DNA of 26,176 nt from a virus. Positions 1-7,654 of this stretch are shown here, in pieces. Position 1 is the stretch's first letter. The number at the start of each line of letters is the position of its first letter. The DNA lies in the IMG/VR virus record IMGVR_UViG_3300043436_000462, positions 1 through 26,176 of that record; one strand, written 5' to 3'. The notes beneath the pieces are model-generated. The model saw only the letters and a list, made by a program, of their open reading frames with translations, had not been told where the DNA came from and did no database searches. The position numbers were made by a program, and so were the translations under genes.

Positions 1-1040
1 TGTAATACTTGACCGCTTGTTCCATCAGCTGTTGGTAGTGTGTATGTTGTACTCGCGGCTAAATTATCAGCTGCTTTTAATCCAACGTAGTTAGTTCCAT
101 TATCACTATCCTCTCTAAATCTTAACTCTGTCGCCTGTGTTGAATTACCTCCAACTAATACAGACCCACTACCATTTGGTAATAATTCAATGTTGCCATT
201 TGCTCCATCATAAATTCTGATTGAGCCTTGATTTGCATTTCCTTCATGAGTTGTTAAAATTAAATCACCATTCCCTCTTGTAACTATTGTAGCATCAGCA
301 TCATTATCACCTACCCTAACAGAGTCAGTATTTAGATGAACATCTCCAGTCCCATCTGGTGCTATTGTTATATTTCCATTTCCTGTGCTGGTAATATTAA
401 ATCCATTGACATCTAAATTACCACCAAGCTGTGGAGTTAAATCGTTAACCAAATCACTTGCAATTGTTAAATCGCCCGAGCCTAAAATTGAATTAGTGTT
501 AATCGTTTTTATGTTTGTTCCCGAAACTAAAGTATCTTGTTTAGCATTTAATGCAGTTTGTGTAGCAGTTGAAACTGGTTTATTTGCATCCGAAGTATTA
601 TCAACATTTGAAAGACCAACATCCGATTTTGATAAATCTATATTTCCACTACCTAAAATACTTTGTCCCTCAATCGTTTTTATGTTTGTTGCTGAAACTA
701 ATGTAGCTTGTTTTGAATCTATCTGCGTTTGTATTGCCGAAGTAACTCCGTTCAATGTTTCAAATTCTGTATTGCTTATAGTACCATTTCCAATTTTAGC
801 TGCGTCTATTCCACTCGCTACTTTTGAATTTGTTACCGCTGAATTGTCAATTGTCCACGTTGCACCCGAACCACTTACGGTAATATCACCTTTGTCGCCG
901 TCTGAAACACCACCAGTCGCAAGGCTTATAATTGTGTTTAGAGTAGCTTTCTTTGTTTCGCCACTTTGCACTATTGGTACTACCTCAGTACCCGTTACGG
1001 TGGTCGCTGCGTTTAGTTGACTTATTTTAATTTCTGCCAT
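1..1040 (-). CDS. Tail fibre / appendage protein, N-terminal part (runs off window)
   Basis: An open frame starts with ATG at 1040 (MAEIKISQLNAATTV) and stays open to base 1, about 346 codons, so the C-terminus lies outside. The N-terminus is the short adaptor-like segment common at the start of phage appendage proteins. After it come low-complexity beta-rich repeats: two related blocks with the core TNIKTI...SILGSG (about residues 118-132 and 175-188), and a segment GLSNVDNTSDANKPVSTA typical of phage tail fibres. Later Gly/Asn/Asp-rich repeats resemble the shaft sequences of receptor-binding appendages. The leader is AAAATAAAATAAAATG, nearly the same as that of the capsid gene. It is the last visible gene of the late operon. 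The inferred role is host adsorption; the receptor-binding tip is not visible. Confidence 0.8.
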   Translation of the reverse strand, partial: MAEIKISQLNAATTVTGTEVVPIVQSGETKKATLNTIISLATGGVSDGDKGDITVSGSGATWTIDNSAVTNSKVASGIDAAKIGNGTISNTEFETLNGVTSAIQTQIDSKQATLVSATNIKTIEGQSILGSGNIDLSKSDVGLSNVDNTSDANKPVSTATQTALNAKQDTLVSGTNIKTINTNSILGSGDLTIASDLVNDLTPQLGGNLDVNGFNITSTGNGNITIAPDGTGDVHLNTDSVRVGDNDADATIVTRGNGDLILTTHEGNANQGSIRIYDGANGNIELLPNGSGSVLVGGNSTQATELRFREDSDNGTNYVGLKAADNLAASTTYTLPTADGTSGQVL

Positions 1041-1051
1041 TTTATTTTATT

Positions 1052-1303
1052 TTATCTTTCTAACAATGTTTCACCACTCCACGAGTTACTATATATACTT
1101 CCGAAACCGCCCATAAATATCAATAATTCGCTAATAAGAAAATCATTTGATTCAGTTATCAAAAAGTCTCCCGATTCAGTTAACAAGTTAGTTGTTTCTT
1201 GCCCACCTTGTTGACCCGAAGCACCCCAACCAATTAAATTTAAAACTCCTTGACCCCATCCAATTACATTTCTTACAAAGAAGTTAAGTAGGTTGTTTAA
1301 CAT
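1052..1303 (-). CDS. Small repeat-containing protein of unknown function (83 aa)
   Basis: Lies between the connector and the fibre gene. The N-terminal half contains two copies of an IGWG motif (residues 14-17 and 24-27) within a hydrophobic, Gly-rich stretch. The middle holds LTESGDFLITESNDFLISE (residues 41-59), a short tandem repeat of the form TESxDFLI. A closely related peptide, ILTESNDVFITES, occurs near the N-terminus of the 894-residue tail protein at 9720-12404. This suggests a small structural module shared between virion proteins. The IGWG segments could be membrane-active, but I see no standard holin layout. Function unknown; a minor virion or tail-tip protein is a guess from position. 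Confidence 0.6.
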   Translation of the reverse strand: MLNNLLNFFVRNVIGWGQGVLNLIGWGASGQQGGQETTNLLTESGDFLITESNDFLISELLIFMGGFGSIYSNSWSGETLLER

Positions 1304-1378
1304 TTTGGTTTGCCTTTTTTAAATAAACGAGTAACTTAGTAATATTTTCCTTTTTTGGTTTGTAATTTGTTTTCTTTT

Positions 1379-1891
1379 TCATAAGACCCAGCCTCCATAG
1401 TTATTAATATCACTTGGATATGTGTCCCCGTTTGAGTTTAAATTGTACTCGGGAAACAAATCTTGGTTATAAATTATATGACTTATAAATCTATCAGTGT
1501 ATTCCTTTGCAATACTCGTGTATTTGTTAGTTAAAAAATCAACTTCCAATTTATCCACGTTTTCAGCATTTTCTGAGCTGTGTTTATAAATACCTTTGTT
1601 TGCTATCGTGTATGCTGCATTTGGTAAATATTCAACCATTGCCCAATAAATAAGCATAGGCTTAACGTAAATCTCTAAAAGCTCTTTGTAGTTAGAAAAA
1701 GACGGGTCTTCAATATCACCGCTTATAATTAAGTCTTTTAGCTTTTCAGTTAACTTAGTTCCTAAGTAGTTTTCAATATGAATATCTTGTGCGATTTTTA
1801 CAAACTGAATAAATTTATCCGTGTCCGTGTTTCCGTTCAATGCAGTCAATCGAACTAAGTCATCGCGAGTAATAAATAAAGCCTCTGCCAT
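1379..1891 (-). CDS. Head-tail connector-like protein (DUF6712-like)
   Basis: A mostly helical 170-residue protein translated directly after the portal: the portal stop and this start overlap as TAATG, so the two are probably translationally coupled. Its size, helical pattern (ITRDDLVRLTALNGNTDTDKFIQFVKIAQ), the IENYLGTKL segment and its place behind the portal match the DUF6712 / gp6-like head completion proteins of Bacteroidetes phages. Such proteins form a ring under the portal in the head-tail joint. The family is recognised by pattern and context, not by a search. The C-terminus ends in an aromatic/Gly tail, NNYGGWVL. Confidence 0.55.
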   Translation of the reverse strand: MAEALFITRDDLVRLTALNGNTDTDKFIQFVKIAQDIHIENYLGTKLTEKLKDLIISGDIEDPSFSNYKELLEIYVKPMLIYWAMVEYLPNAAYTIANKGIYKHSSENAENVDKLEVDFLTNKYTSIAKEYTDRFISHIIYNQDLFPEYNLNSNGDTYPSDINNYGGWVL

Positions 1892-3777
1892 TATTCCCAG
1901 AATTTACGTGTGTTTGGATTATTTGGTGAATACCCTTTTGTTGGTGTGTCTTTTGGTAAGGTTGAAACCAATACAGGGTTTTTAATTACATATCCTAATT
2001 TTTCAGCTTTTTTTACCGCTACTCTTTTAGCTTTTGGCGAATTAACATCAATTCCCGTACCCTCAAAACTTGCATACACTTGTTTATTCCAACGGTGAGA
2101 ACATCTTGCACCGCCTTTATGAAGCCAAATTGAATAATTATCAGAACCGAACTCACCAAAGCCGGGGTTAACTATTTGTAATTCCATTCTTTCAATGTCC
2201 TCTTTTCGATAAATCTTTTTAGCAGCTATCATTTTACGACAAAATTCACGGCTTTTGTTAGTTGTTTCACCCGCGTAAATGTATCGAGTAATAAATTTAA
2301 TACCGTCTATCGTTTCATCTTGTTCACTTTTTGAATTTGGGAACGCGGAACCCGTGCTAACTAAGTTAACTACTTTTGAAAACAAACCCTTTTTTAGCTC
2401 TTTAGAGAGCATTTCGTTTTCTTTGTCATCGTTATCATAGTCAACTGCGCTTTCATCTATTAAAAGCCAATTTTCGTTAGGGTCTTCGCCCAAGTCAATT
2501 AACGATTGTGCTATTACAGAATCTTTGCTTAAATTTAATCCTGTTTCTAAGTCGCTCCCTCCTTGTTCAGGTGGCAAACCTACGATACTACGTATCTCAT
2601 TTGGAGTTAAAGTTTCAATTACTTTATTTGCAACCAATGGTGAAAGGTTATTAATGCTTTCAAGTAGTCTGCGTTTGTTGTTATCAGTTGTTAAATTACC
2701 GTCTGCGTCTAATGGATTTAAAGTCTGGAAATATAGTTTTAATGATACATCGTTGAACGCTAAAATTTTATCCAAAGCGTCAATCAATAATTCTTGATAT
2801 GGTTTAATAACCATGTTTTCAAATAAAACAGTCGAATTTCTTAGCTCGTCTGCGTTTGAACTAAAACCATTTGATGAAGCAATACCAAATAAAAGAGGTG
2901 AAGTTACGTTATGACCTAACATTATTTTGCGTAAACATTCCTCACTTAAATATGTGTAGTGGTCGGGAGCATCGTTTAACGGTATATCTTCAACACTTGT
3001 TCGTGTTTCTACATTATCGTTAAAACTTACAATAACCTTGCGGCCTTGCGACCCTGTTAACTTTCCTAAAACTTGACTTGTAATCGTATCTTGTTGCTCG
3101 GGTGTTGGCACTCCATTATTGAAGTTTACAATCTTAGTTCCCGAGAATGAATTTTGAACTTCATTGATTAAGTAATTCGCAACCTCTTCTTCAAGTAAAG
3201 CATAGCTAATCGCACCTTGATAATCAACGTAACTAAAATACTTCATACCTAAAGAATAAGGCTTAATGTAAAGTATTTCGACTTCGTTATTTGAATAGCC
3301 AAAAGCATCTATTCTTTTAGGTGGAAATTTTTTAATGTCCTCCCAGTTGTCTGAATAATAATACGCTTCAATTTCTCCCTCTTTGTTACACTTTTCAGGT
3401 GCTAATAATTGTACTGGAATATGATAAGCTTTTAAAATCTTTTTATGATTTTTGTCATAGTGAACTTGAATAGCACATTGACCCAAAGCCTTTAACTCAA
3501 AACACAATTTTCGCAAACAATCTTGATTAAACAAAGACATCATTTGAGCGTACTCATTCGGCTTTTTGTTAGCGTCCAATGCAAATAGTCCACGACCGTA
3601 AATTAAGCGGCTTATATTGTTTATAATTGCGTTATTCGTAGTTGAATTTTTGTACCGCTCAATAAGAAAATCAAAATACTCATTATTATCGCCATACGTA
3701 ACCCATTCATTTCGCTTTGATTCTGAAATTACTGGAGCTTCGTATTTAGCTAAATTTAATATATGTAAGTTATTCAT
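1891..3777 (-). CDS. Phage portal protein with C-terminal extension
   Basis: At 628 residues this is longer than a minimal portal. The first ~420 residues carry the portal signature of this phage group, in particular the stretch around LRKIMLGHNVTSPLLFGIAS and the following SSNADELRNSTVLFENMVIKPYQ, which correspond to the stem and clip helices. The portal forms the dodecameric channel at one capsid vertex through which DNA is pumped. The last ~150 residues are Lys-rich and contain FCRKMIAAKKIYRKEDIERM and GGARCSHRWNKQVY, a pattern reminiscent of MuF-type head morphogenesis domains found near or fused to portals. The start overlaps the end of the preceding 110-residue gene by 8 bases. The gene sits downstream of the capsid gene instead of next to the terminase. 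Confidence 0.85.
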   Translation of the reverse strand: MNNLHILNLAKYEAPVISESKRNEWVTYGDNNEYFDFLIERYKNSTTNNAIINNISRLIYGRGLFALDANKKPNEYAQMMSLFNQDCLRKLCFELKALGQCAIQVHYDKNHKKILKAYHIPVQLLAPEKCNKEGEIEAYYYSDNWEDIKKFPPKRIDAFGYSNNEVEILYIKPYSLGMKYFSYVDYQGAISYALLEEEVANYLINEVQNSFSGTKIVNFNNGVPTPEQQDTITSQVLGKLTGSQGRKVIVSFNDNVETRTSVEDIPLNDAPDHYTYLSEECLRKIMLGHNVTSPLLFGIASSNGFSSNADELRNSTVLFENMVIKPYQELLIDALDKILAFNDVSLKLYFQTLNPLDADGNLTTDNNKRRLLESINNLSPLVANKVIETLTPNEIRSIVGLPPEQGGSDLETGLNLSKDSVIAQSLIDLGEDPNENWLLIDESAVDYDNDDKENEMLSKELKKGLFSKVVNLVSTGSAFPNSKSEQDETIDGIKFITRYIYAGETTNKSREFCRKMIAAKKIYRKEDIERMELQIVNPGFGEFGSDNYSIWLHKGGARCSHRWNKQVYASFEGTGIDVNSPKAKRVAVKKAEKLGYVIKNPVLVSTLPKDTPTKGYSPNNPNTRKFWE

Positions 3778-4102
3778 ACGTTATATATTGGTTTGTGGTC
3801 GCGTGGCTTGTATATTTGCCATTATTAACCGAGAAATTAACTAAATTTTGGTCTGTGCAAAATACTTTTCCTCGAAAAACTACATCACCGTCGTTAAATA
3901 ATTCAATATTGTAAAAACGATTTTCAGTCAATTCGCAAATAACATTCAACACTTGGTAATATCCTTTGTCATCAACGCTATCTATTTCTATTTCTACGGG
4001 TACGTTTGTGCTGTCATCCGTAAATATCAATTCATCGAACGTCGTTGAACGTGGCACTATTACCAATTGCTGTGTTTCAGTTGAAGTCGTTAATACGTTC
4101 AT
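3770..4102 (-). CDS. Hypothetical beta-rich structural-operon protein (110 aa)
   Basis: A 110-residue acidic, beta-strand-rich protein (for example TQQLVIVPRSTTFDELIF and FYNIELFNDGDVVFRGKVF) directly upstream of the portal gene, with an 8-base overlap. I do not recognise the family. Position suggests a minor virion or assembly protein acting with the portal. Its start is preceded by AACGTTTA exactly six bases before ATG, a leader shared with three other genes here. A terminator-like hairpin lies between it and the preceding tail-tube gene. Confidence 0.6.
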   Translation of the reverse strand: MNVLTTSTETQQLVIVPRSTTFDELIFTDDSTNVPVEIEIDSVDDKGYYQVLNVICELTENRFYNIELFNDGDVVFRGKVFCTDQNLVNFSVNNGKYTSHATTNQYITYE

Positions 4103-4108
4103 ATAATA

Positions 4109-4116
4109 TAAACGTT
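4109..4116 (-). promoter_or_regulatory. AACGTTTA pre-start motif (110-aa gene)
   Basis: On the minus strand AACGTTTA is followed by six bases and then ATG at 4102. The same octamer at the same distance precedes three other genes, with starts at 6819, 7640 and 15573. Function unknown; a translation or regulatory element is inferred. Confidence 0.4.
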
Positions 4117-4144
4117 CAATCCGTGTTTCTGTTTCTAAAAATAT

Positions 4145-4169
4145 AAAAACCCCACCAATTAGGCAGGGT
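4145..4169 (-). terminator. Intrinsic terminator after the tail-tube-like gene
   Basis: Read on the minus strand, ACCCTGCC and GGTGGGGT form an 8-pair stem with two G-U pairs around a 5-base loop, followed at once by a run of T. It lies about 25 bases past the stop of the 191-residue gene and before the 110-residue gene. Confidence 0.7.
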
Positions 4170-4194
4170 CTCTATATTATGAAGAAACACTATT

Positions 4195-4770
4195 TTAATT
4201 ATCTACGATTGTAGCACCGTTGAAAATAACAGTAGCCATATCGCTTTCGCTATTTGTGTTTAAGAAGTTAGCAGGTACGTTTTCCATTCCTGTAAACGTT
4301 AAGTTGTACCCGTTGAAATCACCCATTGCCGTACCGCTTGAAATAGTACCAGCAGTTACATCGCAACCTCTTTGCAATCCTGCAATAAAGAATTGATTTT
4401 CGCGTGTTTTAACTACAATGTGAGGACGTCCGTAAGCTAATAACTTAACTGTTTTGTGTGTCGCAACGTCTTGTTTTTTCAATTGCACAGTCAATACTTG
4501 CTCAAAGAAAGTTGTTCCGTTGTCGCGGCTCGTTTGAATAGTTTGCTCAAATGAGTTAGCTCCTTTCAATTCAAATTTGTAAAGCGAAGAAACACTTGCA
4601 ATGTCTGAAATAGTGTCTTCATATCCAGCAGCAACTGAATACAAAACGTCGCCACCTGCTAAAGTTGAATCAGGATTAAAGTCTCCAAAATTAATAAAGT
4701 AGATTGCATCCAAACCCGATACTCCAGATTTACACGCTTCCAATCTGCCTTGTGCTATATCACAGCTCAT
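4195..4770 (-). CDS. Putative major tail (tube) protein
   Basis: A 191-residue protein starting MSCDIAQGRLEACKSGVSGLDAIYFINFG, an N-terminus I associate with a structural protein of Bacteroidetes prophages. The rest is beta-rich with a central region FELKGANSFEQTIQTSRDNG and a C-terminal segment (YNLTFTGMENVPANFL) resembling tail tube subunits, where an Ig-like or tube fold ends in a Gly/Asn-rich loop. The gene is framed by terminators on both sides (4797-4826 upstream, 4145-4169 downstream), as expected for a highly expressed virion protein. Tail tube is the best guess; a head decoration or stopper protein is the alternative. Confidence 0.6.
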   Translation of the reverse strand: MSCDIAQGRLEACKSGVSGLDAIYFINFGDFNPDSTLAGGDVLYSVAAGYEDTISDIASVSSLYKFELKGANSFEQTIQTSRDNGTTFFEQVLTVQLKKQDVATHKTVKLLAYGRPHIVVKTRENQFFIAGLQRGCDVTAGTISSGTAMGDFNGYNLTFTGMENVPANFLNTNSESDMATVIFNGATIVDN

Positions 4771-4795
4771 GTCTTTTTATTTTTTAATGTTTAAC

Positions 4796-4826
4796 AAAAA
4801 AGGGTGGCGTTTATTTCACCACCCTT
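4796..4826 (-). terminator. Intrinsic terminator after the major capsid gene
   Basis: On the minus strand AAGGGTGG and CCACCCTT form a perfect 8-base-pair stem with an 11-base loop, followed by a T run. It begins about 20 bases after the capsid stop codon and could limit read-through from the capsid gene. Confidence 0.85.
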
Positions 4827-4845
4827 ATAATAGTTTGAAATTAGA

Positions 4846-5802
4846 TTAGTTAGCAGAATTTGTAATACCGTAAGTAACTACATCCGAAGCAAAACCGTAT
4901 TTAGCATCAGCTGAAAAACGCATGATAACTCTTACGTTTTGTGAACCGTCGATATCACCCATATCCAAAACTTTAACTTCTTGTTGGTCGCTCATCAAAC
5001 CAGTCGCAAAGAACAAGTTTGACGTTTGAGCTAACAACGCAGTGTTTGAAGCAAGACCTGGAGCTAAGAAAATTTTAACACCATCAAAGTAAAGATCTCC
5101 TAAAACTTGGTTTGTTCCTTTGTTGTCATAACCATTAGCACCCACACCAGAAGCAGCAAATCCACCCAATGCACGAACGTAAGCTCTATAAATGTTGTTA
5201 GAAACATAAAGTTTCAAATCTTCTTTTCCGTAAAGAGCAGCAGGTAAAGCGTCAACGATAAGACCCAATTGAGCAATAACGTTTGAAGCATTTACACCAC
5301 CACCAACTGCAGCAATTTCTTGTGCGGAAGGTAAAGAAGCGTCAGCTGCTAATTGTCTCATGATTCCAGCGAATTCACCAGCAGAAGCATTGTTACCGTC
5401 CCAAATAGTTAACTCTAATTGTTGAGCAACTTTCTCAGCAGCGTGTGCAATTAAGAAATCAGAAAAAGATTTAGGTAATACATCAAATGCAGAATAACCC
5501 ATTTGAATAGCATCCCAATCTGAACGAAAATCAGACTTACAAAGTTGTAAATTCACTTGAAAAAACTCAGGTTGAAGCACTCGCTCAGTCAAAGTAATTG
5601 TTGAAGTAGGGTCAAAATCACATGAAGCGTTTTTAACGATACCGTCAGTTGCAACTCTTTTAATAACTTGTTTGTACTTAACGTTAGGCATGATAGTGAT
5701 TCCGCCTTTTTCTAATGTTGGCGCAGACAATAAAGCTGCTGCAATGTACTTACCTGCAAATTCACCTGCGTAGGTAGTACTGATACTTGTTGTTGTTGGC
5801 AT
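4846..5802 (-). CDS. Major capsid protein
   Basis: A 318-residue protein with the composition and layout of an HK97-fold capsid subunit: an N-terminal arm (MPTTTSISTTYAGEFAGKYI), a helical spine around FSDFLIAHAAEKVAQQLELTIWDG, Ala/Gly-rich linkers, and a beta-rich C-terminus with a repeated M/V-rich strand (NVRVIMRFSADAKYGF). It follows an acidic scaffold-like gene and a protease three genes back, the normal head-gene setting. The leader ATTTTAAAATAAAATAAAATG has no Shine-Dalgarno site but is A-rich, as in strongly expressed Flavobacteria genes. A strong hairpin terminator follows. Its codons look more regular and its GC content higher than its neighbours, as expected for a highly expressed gene. 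Confidence 0.82.
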   Translation of the reverse strand: MPTTTSISTTYAGEFAGKYIAAALLSAPTLEKGGITIMPNVKYKQVIKRVATDGIVKNASCDFDPTSTITLTERVLQPEFFQVNLQLCKSDFRSDWDAIQMGYSAFDVLPKSFSDFLIAHAAEKVAQQLELTIWDGNNASAGEFAGIMRQLAADASLPSAQEIAAVGGGVNASNVIAQLGLIVDALPAALYGKEDLKLYVSNNIYRAYVRALGGFAASGVGANGYDNKGTNQVLGDLYFDGVKIFLAPGLASNTALLAQTSNLFFATGLMSDQQEVKVLDMGDIDGSQNVRVIMRFSADAKYGFASDVVTYGITNSAN

Positions 5803-5826
5803 TTTATTTTATTTTAAAATTTATAA

Positions 5827-6417
5827 TTACTTATTTAATTTATCCAAAATTGAATCCATAATAGTGCGACCTCTTTTTGAAGCTATTTTGATTCGCTCAA
5901 CTGGATTTTCGTTTTCAGGATTAAAAGCAATAGGTTTAGGCTCCTCGCTCAATTCTACTTCCGTGTTTTCCTCGATAACTGGATTTTTCAATGAGCTTAA
6001 TTCAGCTTTTAAAGTTTCGTTTTCTTTTTTCAATTCCTCAATTTCTGAAAAGAAAGATTCTTTAACCACACTTTCAACTGTTTTCTTTGGACTTGGTGCA
6101 ACCGTTTTTTCAGCTTCGATTTCAATTTCAGTTCCGCTTTCTTCAACTTCAACTTCGGGAGCTTCTTCCATTTTCTCTTTTACCTCTTTGATAATTCCTT
6201 CAACCTCTACTACCAAGATACGCCCGTCCTCTAATTCATATTCACCAACTGGCACAGGGATTTTTTGGTCATCTTCCGTAACTACGAAAACTTCCATTTC
6301 AGATTCAAAAGATTCAGCTTCCAATACAGTAACGCCGTCGCTTAATTTCATTTGTTCTAACTTTACTTCCATTCCTAAAAGAACTCGAACTTTGTTTAAG
6401 ATTTGATTTGTATTCAT
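5827..6417 (-). CDS. Acidic coiled-coil protein, probable scaffold
   Basis: A 196-residue, very Glu-rich protein directly before the capsid gene. The middle (about residues 75-115) is almost entirely acidic with Pro/Val spacers. It is followed by a heptad-like helix (FFSEIEELKKENETLKAEL) and a basic C-terminus (ERIKIASKRGRTIMDSILDKLNK). A charged, extended coiled coil with a basic C-terminal segment directly upstream of the capsid gene is the classic layout of a capsid scaffolding protein, whose basic tail binds the shell during assembly. The family is not recognised by sequence; the role is inferred from composition and position. Confidence 0.6.
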   Translation of the reverse strand: MNTNQILNKVRVLLGMEVKLEQMKLSDGVTVLEAESFESEMEVFVVTEDDQKIPVPVGEYELEDGRILVVEVEGIIKEVKEKMEEAPEVEVEESGTEIEIEAEKTVAPSPKKTVESVVKESFFSEIEELKKENETLKAELSSLKNPVIEENTEVELSEEPKPIAFNPENENPVERIKIASKRGRTIMDSILDKLNK

Positions 6418-6426
6418 TTTGCTTAT

Positions 6427-6819
6427 TTATAAGTTTTTAATATTTGCGTCAATAGCATTTGCTAATTTGAATAAACCAGACGCTTTTGTTTTTATTCCTT
6501 TAGCAAAACCAGGTAAATTTGTAACCGATGCAGGAGCTTGTAAACCCAATGCTTTAGCTTCAGTAATTGTGCTATTTGCGTCTTTAATAAAAGCGTCAGC
6601 TAATACATTAATAGATTTCCCAAGATTATTTAAACCCATTTTTGCGTCATTTATAGCTTTTACATATTTTGACGCCTCATTAGATTTTGCTAATAAATCA
6701 GCGTATTGTTTTTCAATTTCTTGAACTGATTTAAACATAGCAAGTTCTACTTCTTGACTTGATAATTCAGTTGTTTGATTGCTAAACAACTTCTCGTAAA
6801 CTGTTTTTCTCGTGTTCAT
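6427..6819 (-). CDS. Hypothetical helical protein (130 aa)
   Basis: A 130-residue all-helical protein, rich in Ala, Lys and Ser, with repeated patterns such as KSVQEIEKQYADLLAKSNEASKYVKAIND. It lies nine bases before the scaffold-like gene in the head module. Family not recognised. It might assist head assembly or be a minor internal protein. The start is preceded by AACGTTTA six bases before ATG. Confidence 0.55.
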   Translation of the reverse strand: MNTRKTVYEKLFSNQTTELSSQEVELAMFKSVQEIEKQYADLLAKSNEASKYVKAINDAKMGLNNLGKSINVLADAFIKDANSTITEAKALGLQAPASVTNLPGFAKGIKTKASGLFKLANAIDANIKNL

Positions 6820-6825
6820 ATTTCT

Positions 6826-6833
6826 TAAACGTT
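6826..6833 (-). promoter_or_regulatory. AACGTTTA pre-start motif (130-aa gene)
   Basis: On the minus strand AACGTTTA stands exactly six bases before ATG at 6819, in the gap after the 63-residue gene. It is the same arrangement as before the starts at 4102, 7640 and 15573. Confidence 0.4.
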
Positions 6834-6857
6834 TTAAATTATTATTTTGTTACTTTT

Positions 6858-7049
6858 TTATCCGTTTTGACGTATTGTAACTCTTACTCCGTTGTTTTCC
6901 GTTTGCGTAACTTGTTGAGGTGTTACACTCGCTGTTTTTCCTATTCCTTGCGCCTCTAAACTTCCGTCGCAACATTTAGAATTATAAGTTCCATCTTTAC
7001 AAAGACATCCTCTTTTGCCACCTTTCGGGCTTGGTATTTTTTCTGCCAT
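6858..7049 (-). CDS. Small Cys-rich protein (63 aa)
   Basis: A 63-residue protein with a compact Cys cluster, GCLCKDGTYNSKCCDGS (residues 14-30), containing four Cys that could bind a metal or form disulfides. A Gln/Thr-rich tail (TPQQVTQTENNGVRVTIRQNG) follows. I have the impression that similar short proteins with this CxCxDGTYxxxCCDG pattern occur in Bacteroidetes phage head modules, but I know of no function for them. It is separated from the upstream protease gene by only six bases. Its leader TTTTAAAATAAACTAAAATG is a variant of the A-rich leader used by the capsid gene. Confidence 0.6.
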   Translation of the reverse strand: MAEKIPSPKGGKRGCLCKDGTYNSKCCDGSLEAQGIGKTASVTPQQVTQTENNGVRVTIRQNG

Positions 7050-7055
7050 TTTAGT

Positions 7056-7640
7056 TTATTTTAAAAGTTCTTTTAGTTTATTAATTATTTCTTCTCTTTC
7101 GTTTTTTTCTTGGCTCATTTCGTATTTATCCGCAAAGTAACCCTCGATTGAAAAGCCTTTAACTTTACCTGCTTTTACGTCTTTCCAAATATCTTCGTTG
7201 TTTACTTTCATAGCGATCATCCAAGTTCCTTTGGGTAGGTTAAATCCGTATTCCTTTGATTTATCCATTTCGGGATTGTCAATCACCCAGCTTTCAACAA
7301 CACTCATTCCGTTTAACTTTTCTTTGTGTTCGTAGGTAGCATTGTTTTGATTTGAGCGCATTAAGAATAGTTCTGAAGCCTTTTTGATAGTGTCCTCACT
7401 GAAATATATGTAATATCCTTTGCCGTCTTTATCAGCTCTTAAAATTTGTTTGTTAGGGACTAAGGCAGCACCCATTAAGATTTTTTTTTCAGTATCAACT
7501 TCTTTTAGTTCTAATTCGTGTTTTGCTAAGGCTATAAAGTTTTCCTCAATTGCAGGTGAATTAACGATACTAACTGCATGGATTCCAGTTTGTAAATCGT
7601 TTTCATCAATCACTAACTCGATAATCTTTTTTGATTCCAT
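7056..7640 (-). CDS. XkdF-like prohead protease
   Basis: A 194-residue protein resembling the XkdF / Peptidase_S78_2-type putative phage serine protease. It starts with a segment (ELVIDENDLQTGIHAVSIVNSPAI) typical of the family. It contains KILMGAALVPNKQILR, a His in the ATYEHKEKL segment (about residue 105), the strand MSVVESWVID, and the late motif GKVKGFSIEGYFA (about residues 158-170) with the likely catalytic Ser. The enzyme would mature the prohead by cleaving scaffold or capsid. The downstream scaffold-like and capsid genes fit. The AACGTTTA leader overlaps the tape-measure stop. Which His/Ser residues are catalytic is inferred by pattern only. Confidence 0.7.
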   Translation of the reverse strand: MESKKIIELVIDENDLQTGIHAVSIVNSPAIEENFIALAKHELELKEVDTEKKILMGAALVPNKQILRADKDGKGYYIYFSEDTIKKASELFLMRSNQNNATYEHKEKLNGMSVVESWVIDNPEMDKSKEYGFNLPKGTWMIAMKVNNEDIWKDVKAGKVKGFSIEGYFADKYEMSQEKNEREEIINKLKELLK

Positions 7641-7646
7641 ATTTTT

Positions 7647-7654
7647 TAAACGTT
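7647..7654 (-). promoter_or_regulatory. AACGTTTA pre-start motif (protease gene)
   Basis: On the minus strand AACGTTTA stands exactly six bases before ATG at 7640 and overlaps the TAA stop of the tape-measure gene. It is one of four identical arrangements in this operon. Confidence 0.4.

Noticed and set aside
385-1020. Long plus-strand open frame of 211 codons opposite the fibre gene
   Set aside because: It lies fully inside the minus-strand fibre gene, whose repeats and adaptor N-terminus are recognisable; the plus frame has no family features and starts without a leader.
1052-1303. 83-residue protein as a holin
   Set aside because: The hydrophobic IGWG segments are short and Gly-rich, and the rest is polar repeats; no clear pair of membrane helices and no endolysin gene nearby.
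5864-6406. Plus-strand open frame of 180 codons, Ser/Thr/Phe-rich
   Set aside because: It is the mirror of the Glu/Lys-rich scaffold-like gene: GAA/AAA codons read backwards give Phe/Ser. No independent support.
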